From the NCBI RefSeq assembly GCF_014805625.2, contig NW_023998469.1, positions 1 through 64,000 on the forward strand: a stretch of 64,000 nucleotides of DNA. Direction: 5' to 3'. This document shows positions 1 to 11,626 of this stretch, piece by piece. Within the stretch, counting starts at the first letter, position 1; each line of letters starts with the position of its first letter. Made by a program: the position numbers and the translations under genes. Source of the DNA: Glossina fuscipes (lineage: Eukaryota; Arthropoda; Insecta; Diptera; Glossinidae). Under the pieces are notes generated by a model. The model ran no database searches. It was given only the letters and a program-made list of their open reading frames with translations, and was not told the origin of the DNA.

Positions 1-111
1 CAAGTTTTCTATTCCAAAAAAAAAATCAATTTACATAAAAATGAACGAATGTGAAGAAATTCATGGAAACCTCTTTAATACTGATCTAGTAATAATATAA
101 TCAATTTTGTT

Positions 112-205
112 CTAACTTAGGATCGTTTCTCTCTCCTCCAAATATCTTTCTTTCACTTGTTGGGAGAATTCATCACGTTTTTCACGCTTTCCATTAAGTA
201 CATTC
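112..205 (-). other. Possible coding-like exon, unrecognised
   Basis: On the minus strand an AG acceptor (206-207) is followed by 30 open codons ending in TAG at 112-114. The peptide is strongly charged (KREKRDEFSQQVKERYLEE), which looks like helical coding sequence rather than random AT-rich DNA. I recognise no family. It could be a last exon or a relic. The rest of 1-600 is AT-rich DNA in which I see nothing else. Confidence 0.2.
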
Positions 206-699
206 CTAAGACTTTAATAAAGCCTCTTCATTTAATTGTGATCATACCGTAAAATGTTTAAAAAAAAACTTTTTCACTTCTTACCTGATTATTATCATTT
301 ACTGATGCCATTTTTCTTTAATTTTCTCTAAATTTTTCTAGAATATTTAATATTTTAAATTCAATTGATTTTTATGTGGCGATCTTACTTTACACGCGGT
401 CAAAATTGAAATGATCGAATAAATGAAAGAAATGCGCGTTTGCGCCTGCAAAATTTCTGCTAATTTGCAGAAACCGTTATCTTCTTTCATTGTATATGTG
501 AAAACACATAGTTATTAAAAAAAACTGGCAGAATTAAAAAGTATTGCCATCCTTCCATTGATAGTGGTACGGAAATAAAACAAAATGTGAAAATGAAAAA
601 ATTTGTGCTTATTTTAATTTTTTTTCTTTTTTAGGATTCTCATTTCTCAGGAGCGCCGACATCTTTATTTTTATTTTTATTAATATTTATCTGTTCCAG

Positions 700-1282
700 A
701 ATTTATTGATAAAGGCTGTATACGCTGGCGAAATATCAACGAATTTATAGATAAATCGAAATCGGTCGTACGCAATCAGGAGCTCCTATTATTGGCGGCA
801 GAACAAAGAAGGAAGAATCGACGCATTGAAACTGTCGTAAACCCAGGAAGGGAGGAAGCGGAAAAAGGCGAGAGACTGGTGCCGGATATTGAGGCGCTGC
901 AAAGTTTTGCAAACAACAGGACAAATGCCGTTTTCTTTGCAAAGTCGAAGTCAAAAACTTGTCATTAAAATTGAATAAAAATTATACCCAGGGTTTTTCT
1001 TTTTTCCTAGTCGATAAGGAACACTTGCCTTTTAAAGTACTGGGCCATGCTGTAAATATTCCGAAATTTATCCTGCACCAGCGGAAGACAATATACTCTT
1101 GGATATGACGGAGAACATAAAGAGCATAAGAAATTCGAAGTAAGATAATAGCGAAAAGTTTTAACAGACAACCTTCTTAAGTATTATTTTCTCTATACAG
1201 TTGCCGCATATATGCCTCAGTTAAAGAGTTGAGAAAGTCTTGCATCATTTTTGAAGAGCTATGCTCCCAATTGGACACATAA
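700..1282 (+). pseudogene. Unrecognised gene remnant, three exon-like blocks
   Basis: Three coding-like blocks lie in order on the plus strand. Block 1 (700-968) follows a pyrimidine-rich acceptor ending CAG at 697-699. It is open without a Met and reads FIDKGCIRWRNINEFIDKSK before a long charged stretch (AAEQRRKNRRIE). Block 2 (about 1011-1139) follows TTTTTTCCTAG, begins DKEHLPFKVLGHAVNIPKF, and needs a one-base frame change near 1060 to continue as PAPAEDNILLDMTENIKSI. A clean 61-nt GT-AG intron (1140-1200) then leads to block 3 (1201-1282), which ends ELRKSCIIFEELCSQLDT and TAA. The helical charged character suggests an intracellular protein. I do not recognise it. The frame change and the TAA ending block 1 suggest a decayed gene, though an assembly error could mimic this. 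Confidence 0.35.
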
Positions 1283-1365
1283 TTTATATAAAAATGAATG
1301 CATTGCTACAATTGAAAGTAAAATGAAAACGAACGGGCACTTAGTACAGTAATATAATTATTTAA

Positions 1366-1725
1366 ATCGTCTACCATCACAATGAAAGCAGTCGAGTTGA
1401 AAGCGTGAGATTTCGGTTTTTGAGGAGCTACTAGAGGCATGTTTTCGGGTTGGTATAAAAGCACTACTTCACTTTCTGGTCCTTCACCGACTCGGTTAAA
1501 AGCCTGAACTTTAACCTCGTATTCAGTGTAACAATTATTCAGCGGTATATTAGCCATTCCTATATTGTCTTGACGCTTAATGATTTCCGAAGCCCATTCA
1601 AATTTGTCTTTCAGACGCCAAAACACCTTGTAATATATTCCATGACTCTGGCATTAAAGGAGCCCAGGTCAGATCGCCAATCTTACCACCATATCCACCC
1701 ACATTTTTAGAAGCAATATAAGACC
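1366..1725 (-). pseudogene. Cont: Contactin fibronectin-III exon fragment, frameshifted
   Basis: Minus-strand sequence after an AG acceptor near 1726 reads SKNVGGYGGKIGDLTWAPL. After a frame change near 1640 it continues GIYYKVFWRLKDKFEW, then IPLNNCYTEYEVKVQAFNRV, GEGPESEVV and FNSTAF. These are the conserved landmarks of a contactin-type Ig/FN3 cell-adhesion protein: the GG(Y/G)GGK-GDL start of one FN3 domain, its YEVKVQA strand F, the VGEGPES loop, and the start of the next domain. Insect Contactin is a GPI-anchored septate-junction protein. Only about one FN3 domain is present. The frame is broken and several codons are missing after DLT and before GIYY, so this is a decayed copy. Family assignment is firm; exact gene is inferred. 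Confidence 0.6.
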
Positions 1726-1855
1726 TGTTAGTAAGAAAATGATAAAGTTTACTCTAGATAGTGAATCCTACCTGTCCAGGAGATGGAGTAGAAGGGGCGT
1801 GCCTGTACCGAAATCGTGGCCAAAATAAATTTATAGGTTCGACAATTAAATTTTA

Positions 1856-2304
<449 letters not shown>

Positions 2305-2371
2305 TTTATGTTTGCTATTATAGCCAAACCGACCTGTAAAATCATTTAAAATTATTTAATAACAAGTAAGA

Positions 2372-2530
2372 ACATTATAGTCGGGCAAGGCCGCCCATTA
2401 AATACCCTACACCACATCATCTAACAAAACTCTTATTACTATTATAGAACACAAAAGTTATAACTTTTTTCTATACAAAGGCATATTTTTCATGTGCGTA
2501 TTTATAGGGAAGCGGGCCGAAAACACAACC
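2372..2530 (-). repeat. HINE-A terminus (Helentron-like), truncated
   Basis: Read on the minus strand this is the 3' end of the HINE-A family: GTGGTGTAGGGTATTTAAT, a hairpin with GGCGG-CCTTG-CCCG, then ACTATAATGTTCTTACTTG. The same end occurs near 6840, 21650, 28100, 44200, 44700 and 57740. It lies immediately beside the moira fragment. Confidence 0.6.
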
Positions 2531-4640
2531 TAATGCAGTACAAGAGTAAGTCTTCAGTTAATTTTTTTTATGTTAAAAATTCTGTTGTAATATAATTTTC
2601 ATCGTGAAACATTAAAAATTATACCTTTTTGTTGTATGAATTTCAGAGTTCGTTATTTAAGAGTAGGCTGAAAAATTGCCACAGCCGCTCCAAAGTTTTG
2701 ATACCAATTTAGAATGCCGACATACTACTCCTTTGCCACTTCTGCCGAGAAATTTTGAAAATTAAAATTATTTTTCCATACATCGACTTCTCAGAATAGG
2801 GTCTTATATGATGAGTGGTGGAAAAAGTGAACCGATTCGAACGATTTTGAATAGCATTCGTCCGTTATCTCAATCTAGATCGCAAGCTTAAAAAATCAAG
2901 AAAAATTCAATGAGAGTTCATTTTATCGAATTATTTCTACAAAATTCGTTTTTAGAGAAAAACAAAGCATCATAATAAGATGTTGGTATCGTCGAACATG
3001 CCAATTGGATGATTGGGAGTGTTTTTCCGCTAACGCTTTATACAGTTATTTTAAAACACGAGAAACAAGAGTAGCCGAACAACCAAGAATCGCGCCCATA
3101 TTTGTATTCGCTGGTTCAAAACTTCATGTGATAAGAGATTGCCTTGGTTGTAGCTGTATTGTGTACTCACAATCAGTAAAGGCAAGTGGCTTGTTGTGTA
3201 CACACTTGACATAGGCTGCATCCACCTGCCTTTCCTTTTTTTCGCTCCTTTTTGACCAGGGCCGCCCTCGAGTCGTATCAAGAAAAGAAAATAGTTTACT
3301 GTATCTGCGTTCGCTAATTAACGAAAAATCGCAATTTATTTGCTATATTTGCTTTAGTACGTGAAATTTACTCTAAGAAAGAGAGCTTTCTTCTTAACAA
3401 GGGTTTTAACCCATCTTTGTGAGACGCCATCTTTGGATTAAACGAGTAATGATTAACATTTTTAAGATATTATATTTTTTTGCTGTTATTTCAAATATTA
3501 GGTTGTTCGGAAAGGCAAGTCGGACATTAAATCTAAATGCCTTTTTTCACAGCCAAGTTGTCATTTGAGCCAGCTATGGAAAGTCGAAGTCAACAAAATC
3601 CGGTACATATTAGTTTTTTATTATCGAAAACCAAAACTGGTTTGCACAATTTTATGGCCTAGATGCTCAGATAAAAACAAAGTAAAGGGATTAACTGATG
3701 CAAACTGACGAATAACGACTCGTAAGATCGATGATCGCTGAGAGATTACATTTATCGAATTCGACCGTTCATTTATTTGCTACAAAAAAATCGTTTTTCA
3801 TTTCGATCCAGAAAAAAACGAAAGGAAACTTTACGAACAGCGAGACTCTAATACCATAATAGTTTACATATGTTCATCTAAAATGATCGGATCTTAAGAT
3901 TCGCTTTAAAAAGCAAGAGATTTCATATTGGTAATGAATTGTGAAACTATTTGTAGATCCGCGGATGTGAAATAATTCTAGATTTCGATCGAAAAAAAGA
4001 AGAAAAATTGACGTTCATTATGATCGGAGGTGGCGTGGAAAACCAAAACCATAGTCAATTGAGCAAATATGTGAATATATTTCTACCAATAATCCTATCA
4101 ATCTTACCAATTATCACAAAAACTTGGAAAACTCAATTTTGAAAATTCATGATCACAACTTGTCACATTATAATCAAAGGATCTAACAACTAAGATTTAC
4201 TTATTTCTCACAAAATCATATATAAAAGTAGAGAAATTAGTGTTTAACAAACCCATTTACCGCTCACAGATTTAAAGGAACCGGTAACGAGTTGTTTATA
4301 CACTTGGAGGCTGCAATTGGTAGTTCATCTAACACCAGCTAACTTTTAAGTAACTCACTAACAGTATTTCCCCCGGCCCACATAACTCTCCTAACAAAAT
4401 GCCATACAACAAGTTTTAAACGATTGCGATGTTAACGTAGTTGCCTTCAGTAATGGAAGTCCCACATTGGCCAAAGGAAAATGTACTTTTTTTTCTTAAA
4501 TTGTAAAGATCTGCTATTGTGGATATCAAAGACTACAAAATTTTGGATTAAAGTGCAACGTGCACTAGTCAATATCGGATCTTTGGCGTAATTAAGAGAA
4601 CTTTATTAAATAATACGCGAAACATGTGGTCCCTCATAGC
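2531..4640. other. No gene seen
   Basis: AT-rich sequence with only short, unconvincing open frames on both strands. I found no recognisable domain, RNA gene or clear repeat boundary. Short A-runs (for example 3786-3791) and decayed interspersed DNA are likely. Confidence 0.5.
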
Positions 4641-4689
4641 CGCACTGTGGAACACTTTAAATATTCGAAAGTTTACAAGAACAGCGTAC

Positions 4690-5480
4690 CTTATTATAGC
4701 CTCGTAGTTCAAACCATTTCTTCTCCTTTAGGTAGTTGAAAGTCTCCGGCATAGTACGTCGAAAATTCATCCGTGATAGACTATCAATGATCCATAAATA
4801 TAGAGGAGGGCGTATTTTTTCTCTAGTATTTAAAAGATAGCGTAGTTTAGGACGTTTTCTGACTTGAACCAGAAAAAAAGCGCTTTTTTGCTCTATTGTT
4901 TTTTCCATTAATTTTAATTTGCAAGTAACCAACAGGCTATCAACAGTTGACGGTACGATATAATTTTGGGGAAAATATTGGAATTAAACTATAGAAATAA
5001 AGTGATATGTGAAATTAATTTAAAGCTCAGTAAAATATTCGCTCGTAGCAACATTGCACTTCATTCTCTTGCATTGTTAAATCCTTTGAAGGACTGTATT
5101 GCTGTGCACCTTTCACATTAATATGAAGAACATAATGATTTGCTTCATGGCTGTATAATATTTTTATTAAAAGTTGTTCTTCCCGTTGTGTATTCGGGCT
5201 AATAAAATTTCAACACTTCCGGCGATAAATAATCTACATATGGTATAAGGCATTGATTTGTTTTTATAAAATATTCCGGATTATCATTTTCTATTGAATA
5301 ACGTTTTAATACGAATTCATTAGATTCTGGCTGAGTATTGTCAAAACCATGATATTCCGTTGAATTGCCAAAGCAATAACCTGAGAGTATTGCGCATAAG
5401 AAGCCATAGACCAACAATAATTGTCGCATCCATTTAACATTTTTGCTTAAGTTTGCGTTGACAGCGTCACTATAAAGCAT
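4690..5480 (-). pseudogene. Broken DUF229-family (PF02995) gene
   Basis: DUF229 proteins are extracellular or secretory-pathway sulfatase-fold-like proteins common in insects and nematodes; their biochemical role is not established. The minus strand first encodes a hydrophobic leader (MRQLLLVYGFLCAILSGYCF). It then gives the family's N-terminal motif as CLIPYVDYLSPEVLKFY, followed by TAG (5199-5201). After a frame change come YVLHINVKGAQQYS and ENEVQCCYERIFY, matching the conserved CCY segment, then TGA (5027-5029). A third block (4690-4932) has VQVRKRPKLR and IDSLSRMNFRRTMPETFNYL with WFELRGYNK, the most conserved core of the family, and stops at a good donor (AAG|GTACGC). No convincing downstream exon follows. 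Two stops and a frameshift make this a pseudogene or a poorly assembled gene. Confidence 0.65.
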
Positions 5481-5918
5481 TCTGCTTGTATTTGTTCGTT
5501 CCTTCTTTATTTAGTTAAAAGCAAAGGTTCGCAATTACGCACATTTACAGTTTAATATTTTTGTCCATTTTTCTTTAAAAAATCCTTGTCACAATACAAC
5601 CTAAGTGGAAGCTAAACATAATGAACGAACACGTGCAATTAACTGGACCATATCCCGACTCGCTTTGCATGGCTTTTGCTCGTTGCTCATAAGCTACGAC
5701 AGATACATGATATTAATTTCAACAAAGTTATTTTACGAAAATGGGAAAAGTCGGCCCCACCCACCCAATATTATGGAATATGCAAATGTGTATTTTTCCT
5801 TTTTTCAATCTGCTTCCAATTTCAGCCTTTTATGGAATAACGATGATAGCCAAACCGAATATAATTTTATTACTTATATATATATATATATATGTACGAT
5901 ATACCACTTGCGCTGTAA
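5481..5918. other. Spacer with (TA)n tract
   Basis: No gene seen. A short perfect TA run occupies 5875-5893, directly upstream of the HINE-A element, and may lie inside its 5' end. Confidence 0.5.
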
Positions 5919-6850
5919 GGTATATTAATCTGCGCGGACTTATGTCACACGCAGAAGGGCTTAAGAAAGACATTGAATCGAGCTAAGTCTGTCTGTCTGT
6001 CCGTCTAATGTCTGCCCACTGTTCCAGCCAGTAGTCGCAAATTTTTAAGATAGTTTGGTAAAATTTAGTACACTGACGTTTTTTGATTCGAGGACGAACG
6101 GTATTGAAATTGGTTTGGATCTGTCCATTTTTTCGAAAATGCTCCTTATAACGCCCTATTTTGAAAAGTTATTGTATGGAAAAACTTGTAATTTTGAATT
6201 TGACAAACGACACCAAGTAGGAATACTTCGGCATTCTAAATTAGTGTGAAACTTTATTCCGGGTCGGGCTATTTTTTGAATCCCCTCTCACATAACGAAA
6301 ACTGAAATTCATATGACAAAAAGTCTGATGCTTTATGATCAAAATCAGATCATAATAGTAATTTAAGATGAAAAAAATGGAGTGTACCAAATTTGGATAA
6401 TTTTGGCCTTATTTTTTGAAACCTAGCCCTTATAAGGATTATCTTGACAATTTTTATTTTTTAGGGCAGGAAAGTGTAAACTTTAACATGTTTTGATAAA
6501 ACTTAACCCATAATAATAAGTTAAGAAATCGCCTATACCAAAGTTACACCACCCACACCCATTTTTGGATCGCACTCTGCGTAAGGATTTTTACGAAATT
6601 TTTGGTTTTTTAGGGCACAAAATTGGAAGCTTTATTATGGTATGATGAAAATTGACCCATACAAGTAATTTGCTATAAAAATTAACTGCGGTGAATTTTA
6701 AAAACGTAACACCAAGTTTTGAGCCCCTTGGGCGCCACGAATCCTATGAAAAGTAACCCTTTGCGTTCACAGGGATGTAATTTTGAGTAAAGATAACGTG
6801 ATGTGTGATGTCCAAAAGGTGGCCTAGCCCGACTACAATGTTTTCACTTC
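5919..6850 (+). repeat. HINE-A element, near full length
   Basis: This is the best left-hand example of the HINE-A family. It has a GCGCGGACTTATG..CACGCAGAAGGGCTTAAG motif, a CTGTCTGTCTGTCCGTC island (5989-6005), and a conserved middle (GGTTTGGATCNGTCCA, then ATAACGCCCTATTTTGAAAA). A long region of weak GATAAAAATTGA-type repeats follows. It ends near 6845 at GGTGGCCTAGCCCGACTACAATG. There is no coding capacity, so the element is non-autonomous. The layout (TATACC.. start, CTGTC island, terminal hairpin, then a TTCTTACTTG-like edge) resembles Drosophila DINE-1, a Helentron derivative. Confidence 0.6.
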
Positions 6851-7900
6851 ATTTCTTCTTCCCCTTTTGCTATTCAGCAAACCTACAACCGAAAATTCGC
6901 TGAAATACGTTAAAAAGGCTCAATGTGAACACAAATCTCCTTGTTTGGGTTAGATTTGGTGTGTAAAGGCCTTTTACATTTTCGTGACTAAATTCTTTCT
7001 AATTTTGCTCGTTACACGTCCGCCACGTTATTTAACCTGGGTTACTGTCGCGAAGGTTTATATAGTGCCCTTATAGTTCCCTTTTACACACGCTACTGAA
7101 AATAGGCCAATCACGACCAGCTACAGTGAAATTCCCGTAAAGTAAGCTTCCTTTCTCTGGCCAATGCAGAAGATAGCATCAAAGTCGCCGCATGCTCGTG
7201 ATATCGCACAGAAAGTAGAAAAAGAAAAAGTCTACATGAAAGCATTAAAAGAAATTCTATGCGGGACATGATGTTAGCTTGATTTCGGCTAAAACTTTTC
7301 CTAATTTTTAGTGTGTAATATATATATATATCACTTACTTAGACTTTGGAATTTAAAACTACTGCAGTCCCTGGAAAAAATTCATGAAAAAGGTTAATAC
7401 GAAAATGTTTACTTATTGATAGACGGCTTCTTCATCTCTTGACACTAAGTCAATAATCGCATATCGACTCGTTAATTAAATAAGAAAAGAAATAAATTAG
7501 AATAGATGTGGGAGAAATTGTAAGATAAAATGGAAGGAGACAAGGATAGAGAGTTGCACGCAAAGCAAGATACGAAAGCCGATAAATGGAAGAAGAAAAA
7601 TGAACTCAAAAAGCGGAAAGGACGACAATAAAAGACTTAAGGCTTGAAAGAACAAATTCAACCAACAAAAAATATACCAGCAGTATCGTTTTAAAACTTT
7701 TCTTTCAATAGTTTCACATGTTTGCAGATGAATCATACACCCTCGTAACTCAATTGATGGGCAAGTTTCAACATTTTACTTTACAAAGTTAGCAAATAAT
7801 TTGCTTGCAAATATTTGCTCAAGTGTTTTATATTTTATTCGCTAAGCAAGAAAGCAAAAAAAAAAAAAAAACTCCTACACGAAATTTGACCATATCCATC
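6851..7900. other. Spacer upstream of the ADGF gene
   Basis: No gene seen. A pyrimidine-poor open frame at 7497-7736 (-) encodes only hydrophobic low-complexity sequence and is not supported. There is a TA tract at 7318-7330 and an A-run at 7857-7871 shortly before the promoter. Confidence 0.5.
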
Positions 7901-7905
7901 AAGAT

Positions 7906-7942
7906 TATATAAAAGGCTATAAATCCAATGTGACTATCAGTT
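7906..7942 (+). promoter_or_regulatory. Core promoter of ADGF: TATA box and initiator
   Basis: TATATAAAA at 7906-7914 is followed by TCAGTT at 7937-7942, the arthropod initiator. The A of the initiator lies about 33 bp from the start of the TATA box, the expected spacing. This predicts transcription from about 7939 and a 5' leader of about 42 nt before the ATG at 7981. TATA-driven promoters in flies usually mark tissue- or stage-specific genes. Confidence 0.75.
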
Positions 7943-7980
7943 AATCAAGCCATACTTGAGCTGTGCTGTAACTTTTAAAA

Positions 7981-10681
7981 ATGAATTTCTTTATACTGTC
8001 AGCTCTTTCGATAATACTTGCATTTCTGTTGCCATCATTGGCGGAAGTGAACACAGCTTATCAAGGTAAATATCACGACGATTTTTAATTAAAAGCGTTC
8101 CCTTATTTTTCATACCATAAGCCACTTGTAATATAAAGATATATAAGTATGCGCGGATGTTTGCAACACACAGGACTTGAGATCATCTCCACCCCACCGT
8201 TTGTAATAGCGATCGCATAATATGTCAGTCTGTCCGTATTGTTTTCCAGTATCACTTTCTCAGCCACTTCCCATATAACGTCGTGTTTTAAAAAGTCGTT
8301 ATATGAATAACTGTACGGCGGTGCGGGGTAATAATTGGCTGCGGCCAAAGATAGTTCGTTTTTACTTGTTTTTAATTGCTATTCTTTTCTTTTAATTTTT
8401 AATAATTAGCTGAGCGCAATAAAATTATACAAGATGAAGATAAACTTCGTCTCGGTTATGATATGACATTGCAAGGCGATGAAGAAAAGGCCGATCAAAT
8501 ATTTTTGAAACTTAAACAAACGGAATTACGCAACGGGTTTAAAATTCCCGAAAAAAATTTGCCAGGCATGCATTACTACAAAGCCAAGCCTTTATTGGAA
8601 GAAAGTAAAATCTATCAGTTGATTCGAAAAATGCCTAAAGGAGCTTTATTGAGTGTTCATACGCCCGGCGCTATTTCCTCAAAATGGATATTGAATAATA
8701 TTTTAAATAACGAAAATCTCAGAAAGTGTAAGAACGAACATGATGTCCAACTATTAACATTCCGTAAGCAATTCGAGGGCTGTAAATCCGAACTCATGCA
8801 GGTCGCTAAAGGCGAAGCTAAAGAGGAGTGGTTTAATTTGTACACCCCAACACCTGAAGGTAAAAGAAAATAGCAAAGCCTATCATTCATTAATTTAAAC
8901 TCTACACCTAACTTACATTATATATTAACTTTTTGCAGAGACTTTTAATTCAAGCGAGGCAGCATTTAACGAGCTGTGTGATATGTTTGACGGAATTGAT
9001 GATGCTTTAAATTATTTACCAATATTTAAGGCTCATTATCGGCAATTTCTTGAAAAGTTGTACAACGACAATGTCCTGTACACTGAAGTACGCGTAAAAT
9101 ACTCTGAGGTCAGATAATTTGAAAAGCTCTCTTAGCACGTGTTTGATGTGTTTTTGGTTCAATTCTTAGCTATATGACGATACCAGTAAAAAGTACACTT
9201 TGGATGACGTGGTCAAAGAAATAGAAAATGTGGTGAATGATTTTAAAACAACTCACCCCGATTTCGTAGGACTTAAAATAATTTTTGCAATACTCCGCCA
9301 TGGGGAGCAAGACGAAATACGTAAAAAGTTTGAGTTGTATAAAAACCTGCGGTAAGTACGATTTTGGGTTGAAAAAACCATTTTCGAGCACCCAAAGGTT
9401 TTTAAGAATGTGTGAGAAGTCGACATATCTTTTCTGACCACCGAGCTTTGAGTTCCGTAGATCCAGCTATTGCTTATCAATTGATGATGATTTACATTTG
9501 TTTTATCTCTCATTTATTTGAACGCATGCTCTTGGAAGTATTTGGTAGCATGTGAGAAGAGTGTCCGAACAGACGTGGAATGATTCGTAAATCACTTTTC
9601 AAGTGGAAACATGTAAAAACAGCGAAGGGTTGAAGGGGTTTTGAGGAATTTAAAATCTCGGTTAAATCTGTTATGCATAATATAGCCGGCAGGTAGACAG
9701 AAAACCTTACGGCTTTCTTCAAGGTGTTACATAAGAACTTCCATGTAAAAACTATACTCTATACCATTAAGGTATAATTTTTAATAGACAACCAAAGGAG
9801 ACCTTTGCACTGAGATTTTAGATGTTCTTGCTATACGCTACGGAGAGACGGGTGTGCGACTGAACGGACCAAGAAATGTTGCCCTAATCAAGACGAAAAC
9901 TTCATTTTCTTGAGTGTGTCAGGTACAGTTTTTTGGATGGAACCAGAGTTACAAATCTATTAAACAGTGACTTATATGAAAAAGTAAACTGCAACTGTTG
10001 ATTGTCGTTTAAAATACAGTTCCAAATTCCCGAACACTATAATTGGTATTGATTTTGTTGGCTGGGAGGATAAAGGACTTCCCTTGCAGTTATTTGCTGA
10101 TGACTTTATAAGTGCCACGAAAGATGGTTCAAAACCTTTCCTTCAAGCCGGAGAGACCAGTAAGTATATTATTAATTACAATATCAAGCAATGTGAGATT
10201 ATTTTTTTTAATCTCTTTAAAAGACCGACTTGGTTCGACTGATGAGAATTTAGTGGATGCCTTGTTACTTAACACTACACGCATTGGTCAAGGTTACGCT
10301 TTGGCAAAACATCCACTTCTGATGAGGGATGTGAAAGACAAAGACATTGCAGTCGAACTTAGCCCAGTATCGAATCAGATAAATGGTTTCGTTAAGGATC
10401 TAAGAAATCATCCCGGTGCCATATTAATGTCAGAAAACGTACCAATAGTTTTAGGCAACGATTCACCCGGTTTCATGGATTTAGATGGCTTAAACCCTGA
10501 TTATTACTACGCTATTATGAGTTTGAGTCCTTATCAAGCCGGCCTTAAGACTCTTAAACGATTAGTCGAGAATACCATAAAATATGCCCAGCTAACCGAC
10601 CAAGAGAGGACGCAAGCTGAAACCCTATTAAAGGAAAAATGGAATGAATTCATAAAGGAAATCTTGAAAGAAGGAGAATAA
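7981..10681 (+). CDS. Adgf: Adenosine deaminase-related growth factor (ADGF), probable pseudo-enzyme
   Basis: Six exons join without a frame break: 7981-8065, 8410-8859, 8939-9108, 9170-9351, 10020-10159, 10224-10681 (1485 nt, 494 aa). All introns are GT-AG. Residues 1-21 form a signal peptide (MNFFILSALSIILAFLLPSLA). The ADGF N-terminal domain follows (about 30-100), then the deaminase barrel, so the product should be secreted. Family ADGFs bind zinc and convert extracellular adenosine to inosine, often acting as growth factors. Here the metal motif HxHD is S110-V-H112-T, HAGET is QAGET (Q338), IGHGYAL is IGQGYAL (Q365), and SSDDPGF is GNDSPGF. Only H112, E341 and D422 of the key residues remain, so deaminase activity is unlikely. 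NSS (182) and NTT (359) are possible N-glycosylation sites. Family ADGFs are usually about 500-550 aa, so length is normal. Intron 4 (668 nt) is the longest. Confidence 0.92.
8100..8395 (+). repeat. Internally deleted HINE-A copy in ADGF intron 1
   Basis: Intron 1 (8066-8409) is mostly a HINE-A relic. It has TACCATAAGCCACTTG, then TGCGCGGATGTTTGCAACAC, a CAGTCTGTCCGTATTG island, the CCATATAACGTCGTGTTTTA core, and an ACTTGTTTTTAAT edge close to the 3' splice site. The insertion explains most of the intron's length. Confidence 0.55.
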
Positions 10682-10784
10682 CTTGCGAGAAAAACGAATT
10701 ATGTGATTTGACATTTACTGACAATACGGAAAACAAATGTAATTAAAAAAAAATTGGCATTTTGATAATATTTATAAAGTTCTG

Positions 10785-10831
10785 AATAAATTGTACTTAA
10801 AATTTGAATCTAAAAAAAAAAAAAAAAAAAA
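10785..10831 (+). terminator. ADGF polyadenylation signal and A20 tract
   Basis: AATAAA at 10785-10790 lies 104 nt after the stop codon. It is followed 21 nt later by a run of about 20 A (10812-10831), exactly where cleavage would be expected. A second AATAAA occurs at 10866-10871. The gene has introns, so the A-run is not the trace of a whole-gene retrocopy. Confidence 0.6.
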
Positions 10832-10902
10832 CGTCTGCGTTTTTACCAAACAACGGAACAGTATAATAAAACACCTCTTAAAGGGGTGGCGGGAATTTTT
10901 TA

Positions 10903-11626
10903 CTAATTCTGTCCTAAAGGCAAACTAAAGCCATGATTTTCACGATGTTGGACCTGCTTTATAAAGGTACGACAACAGCGAGAGATTTGATTGAAAGCGC
11001 AACGAAAACCATTGAGTCCCCGCGTCTAAAATAAAAAGAAGAAGAAAAAGAACAATAAATATATATATATATCAAATTGATTTCCGACTATTTTTGCTGC
11101 TTACAAAGAATGGATCTTTTATCATTTCTTCACCATCATCATGTAAATAAGAGGTCAATTGCTCGATCCGTGCTTTGCACTTCCTGCCAACCATTTCAGA
11201 CATAGCTTGCAATTCACTAGCATTCGTTTCGTCCATGCAAACAATGTAATCGAAATTCCGAAAGTCATCCAAGTTAACCTAACGAGTGGCCAAGATTTAA
11301 TATTATGTTTTACAAGACAATATTTATAAAATAAGGTTTTTCTTTTACCATGCGCCCGTAATGCTTAGTCGATAAGCCATTTTCTTCCAAGATTTTAAGA
11401 CATCTTTCATCCGGACGGCGACCTACGTTCCAGGAGCGAAGACCAGCACTATCGATTACCCAGTTAAGTTCCAATTCTTCGCATAGATCTCGCGTAATGG
11501 CTTCGGCCATTGGTGAACGACAAGTGTTGCCTTTGAAAAATTATAGCTTCTTGATGTGAATTCGAGAACGAATCTTTATTGCAAATACTTACCCAGGCAA
11601 ACGAAAAGTATATTCATACTTTTCAT
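10903..11626 (-). CDS. Low-molecular-weight protein tyrosine phosphatase A
   Basis: Minus-strand exons 11626-11593, 11530-11349, 11278-11105 and 11025-10903 join into 170 codons plus TAG. LMW-PTPs are cytosolic cysteine phosphatases acting on phosphotyrosine. The P-loop C10-LGNTC15-R16-S is intact, with the catalytic Cys, the second (redox) Cys and the Arg. DSAG and W-N follow, and the general acid lies in DPFF (D127). Family enzymes usually have DPYY, whose two tyrosines are regulatory phosphorylation sites; both are Phe here. The last exon (CAFNQISRCCRTFIKQ) matches the C-terminal helix and is followed by a tail longer than the usual about 157 aa. The intron at 11279-11348 is phase 0. If the DPFF donor (GTAAGC) is not used, the frame would run to a TGA at 11072. 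The gene is convergent with ADGF, its closest neighbour. Confidence 0.85.

Noticed and set aside
745..954. Minus-strand open frame of 69 codons
   Set aside because: It is the shadow of the plus-strand exon-like block at 700-968, which has the better acceptor and composition.
4380..4470. Possible further DUF229 exon (NLLYGILLGE against NLMAVLTG)
   Set aside because: Match of only a few residues with an in-frame stop just before it; could be chance.
8657..8890. Minus-strand open frame
   Set aside because: Opposite strand of ADGF exon 2.
9170..9722. Three minus-strand open frames
   Set aside because: Opposite strand of ADGF exon 4 and intron 4; no domain.
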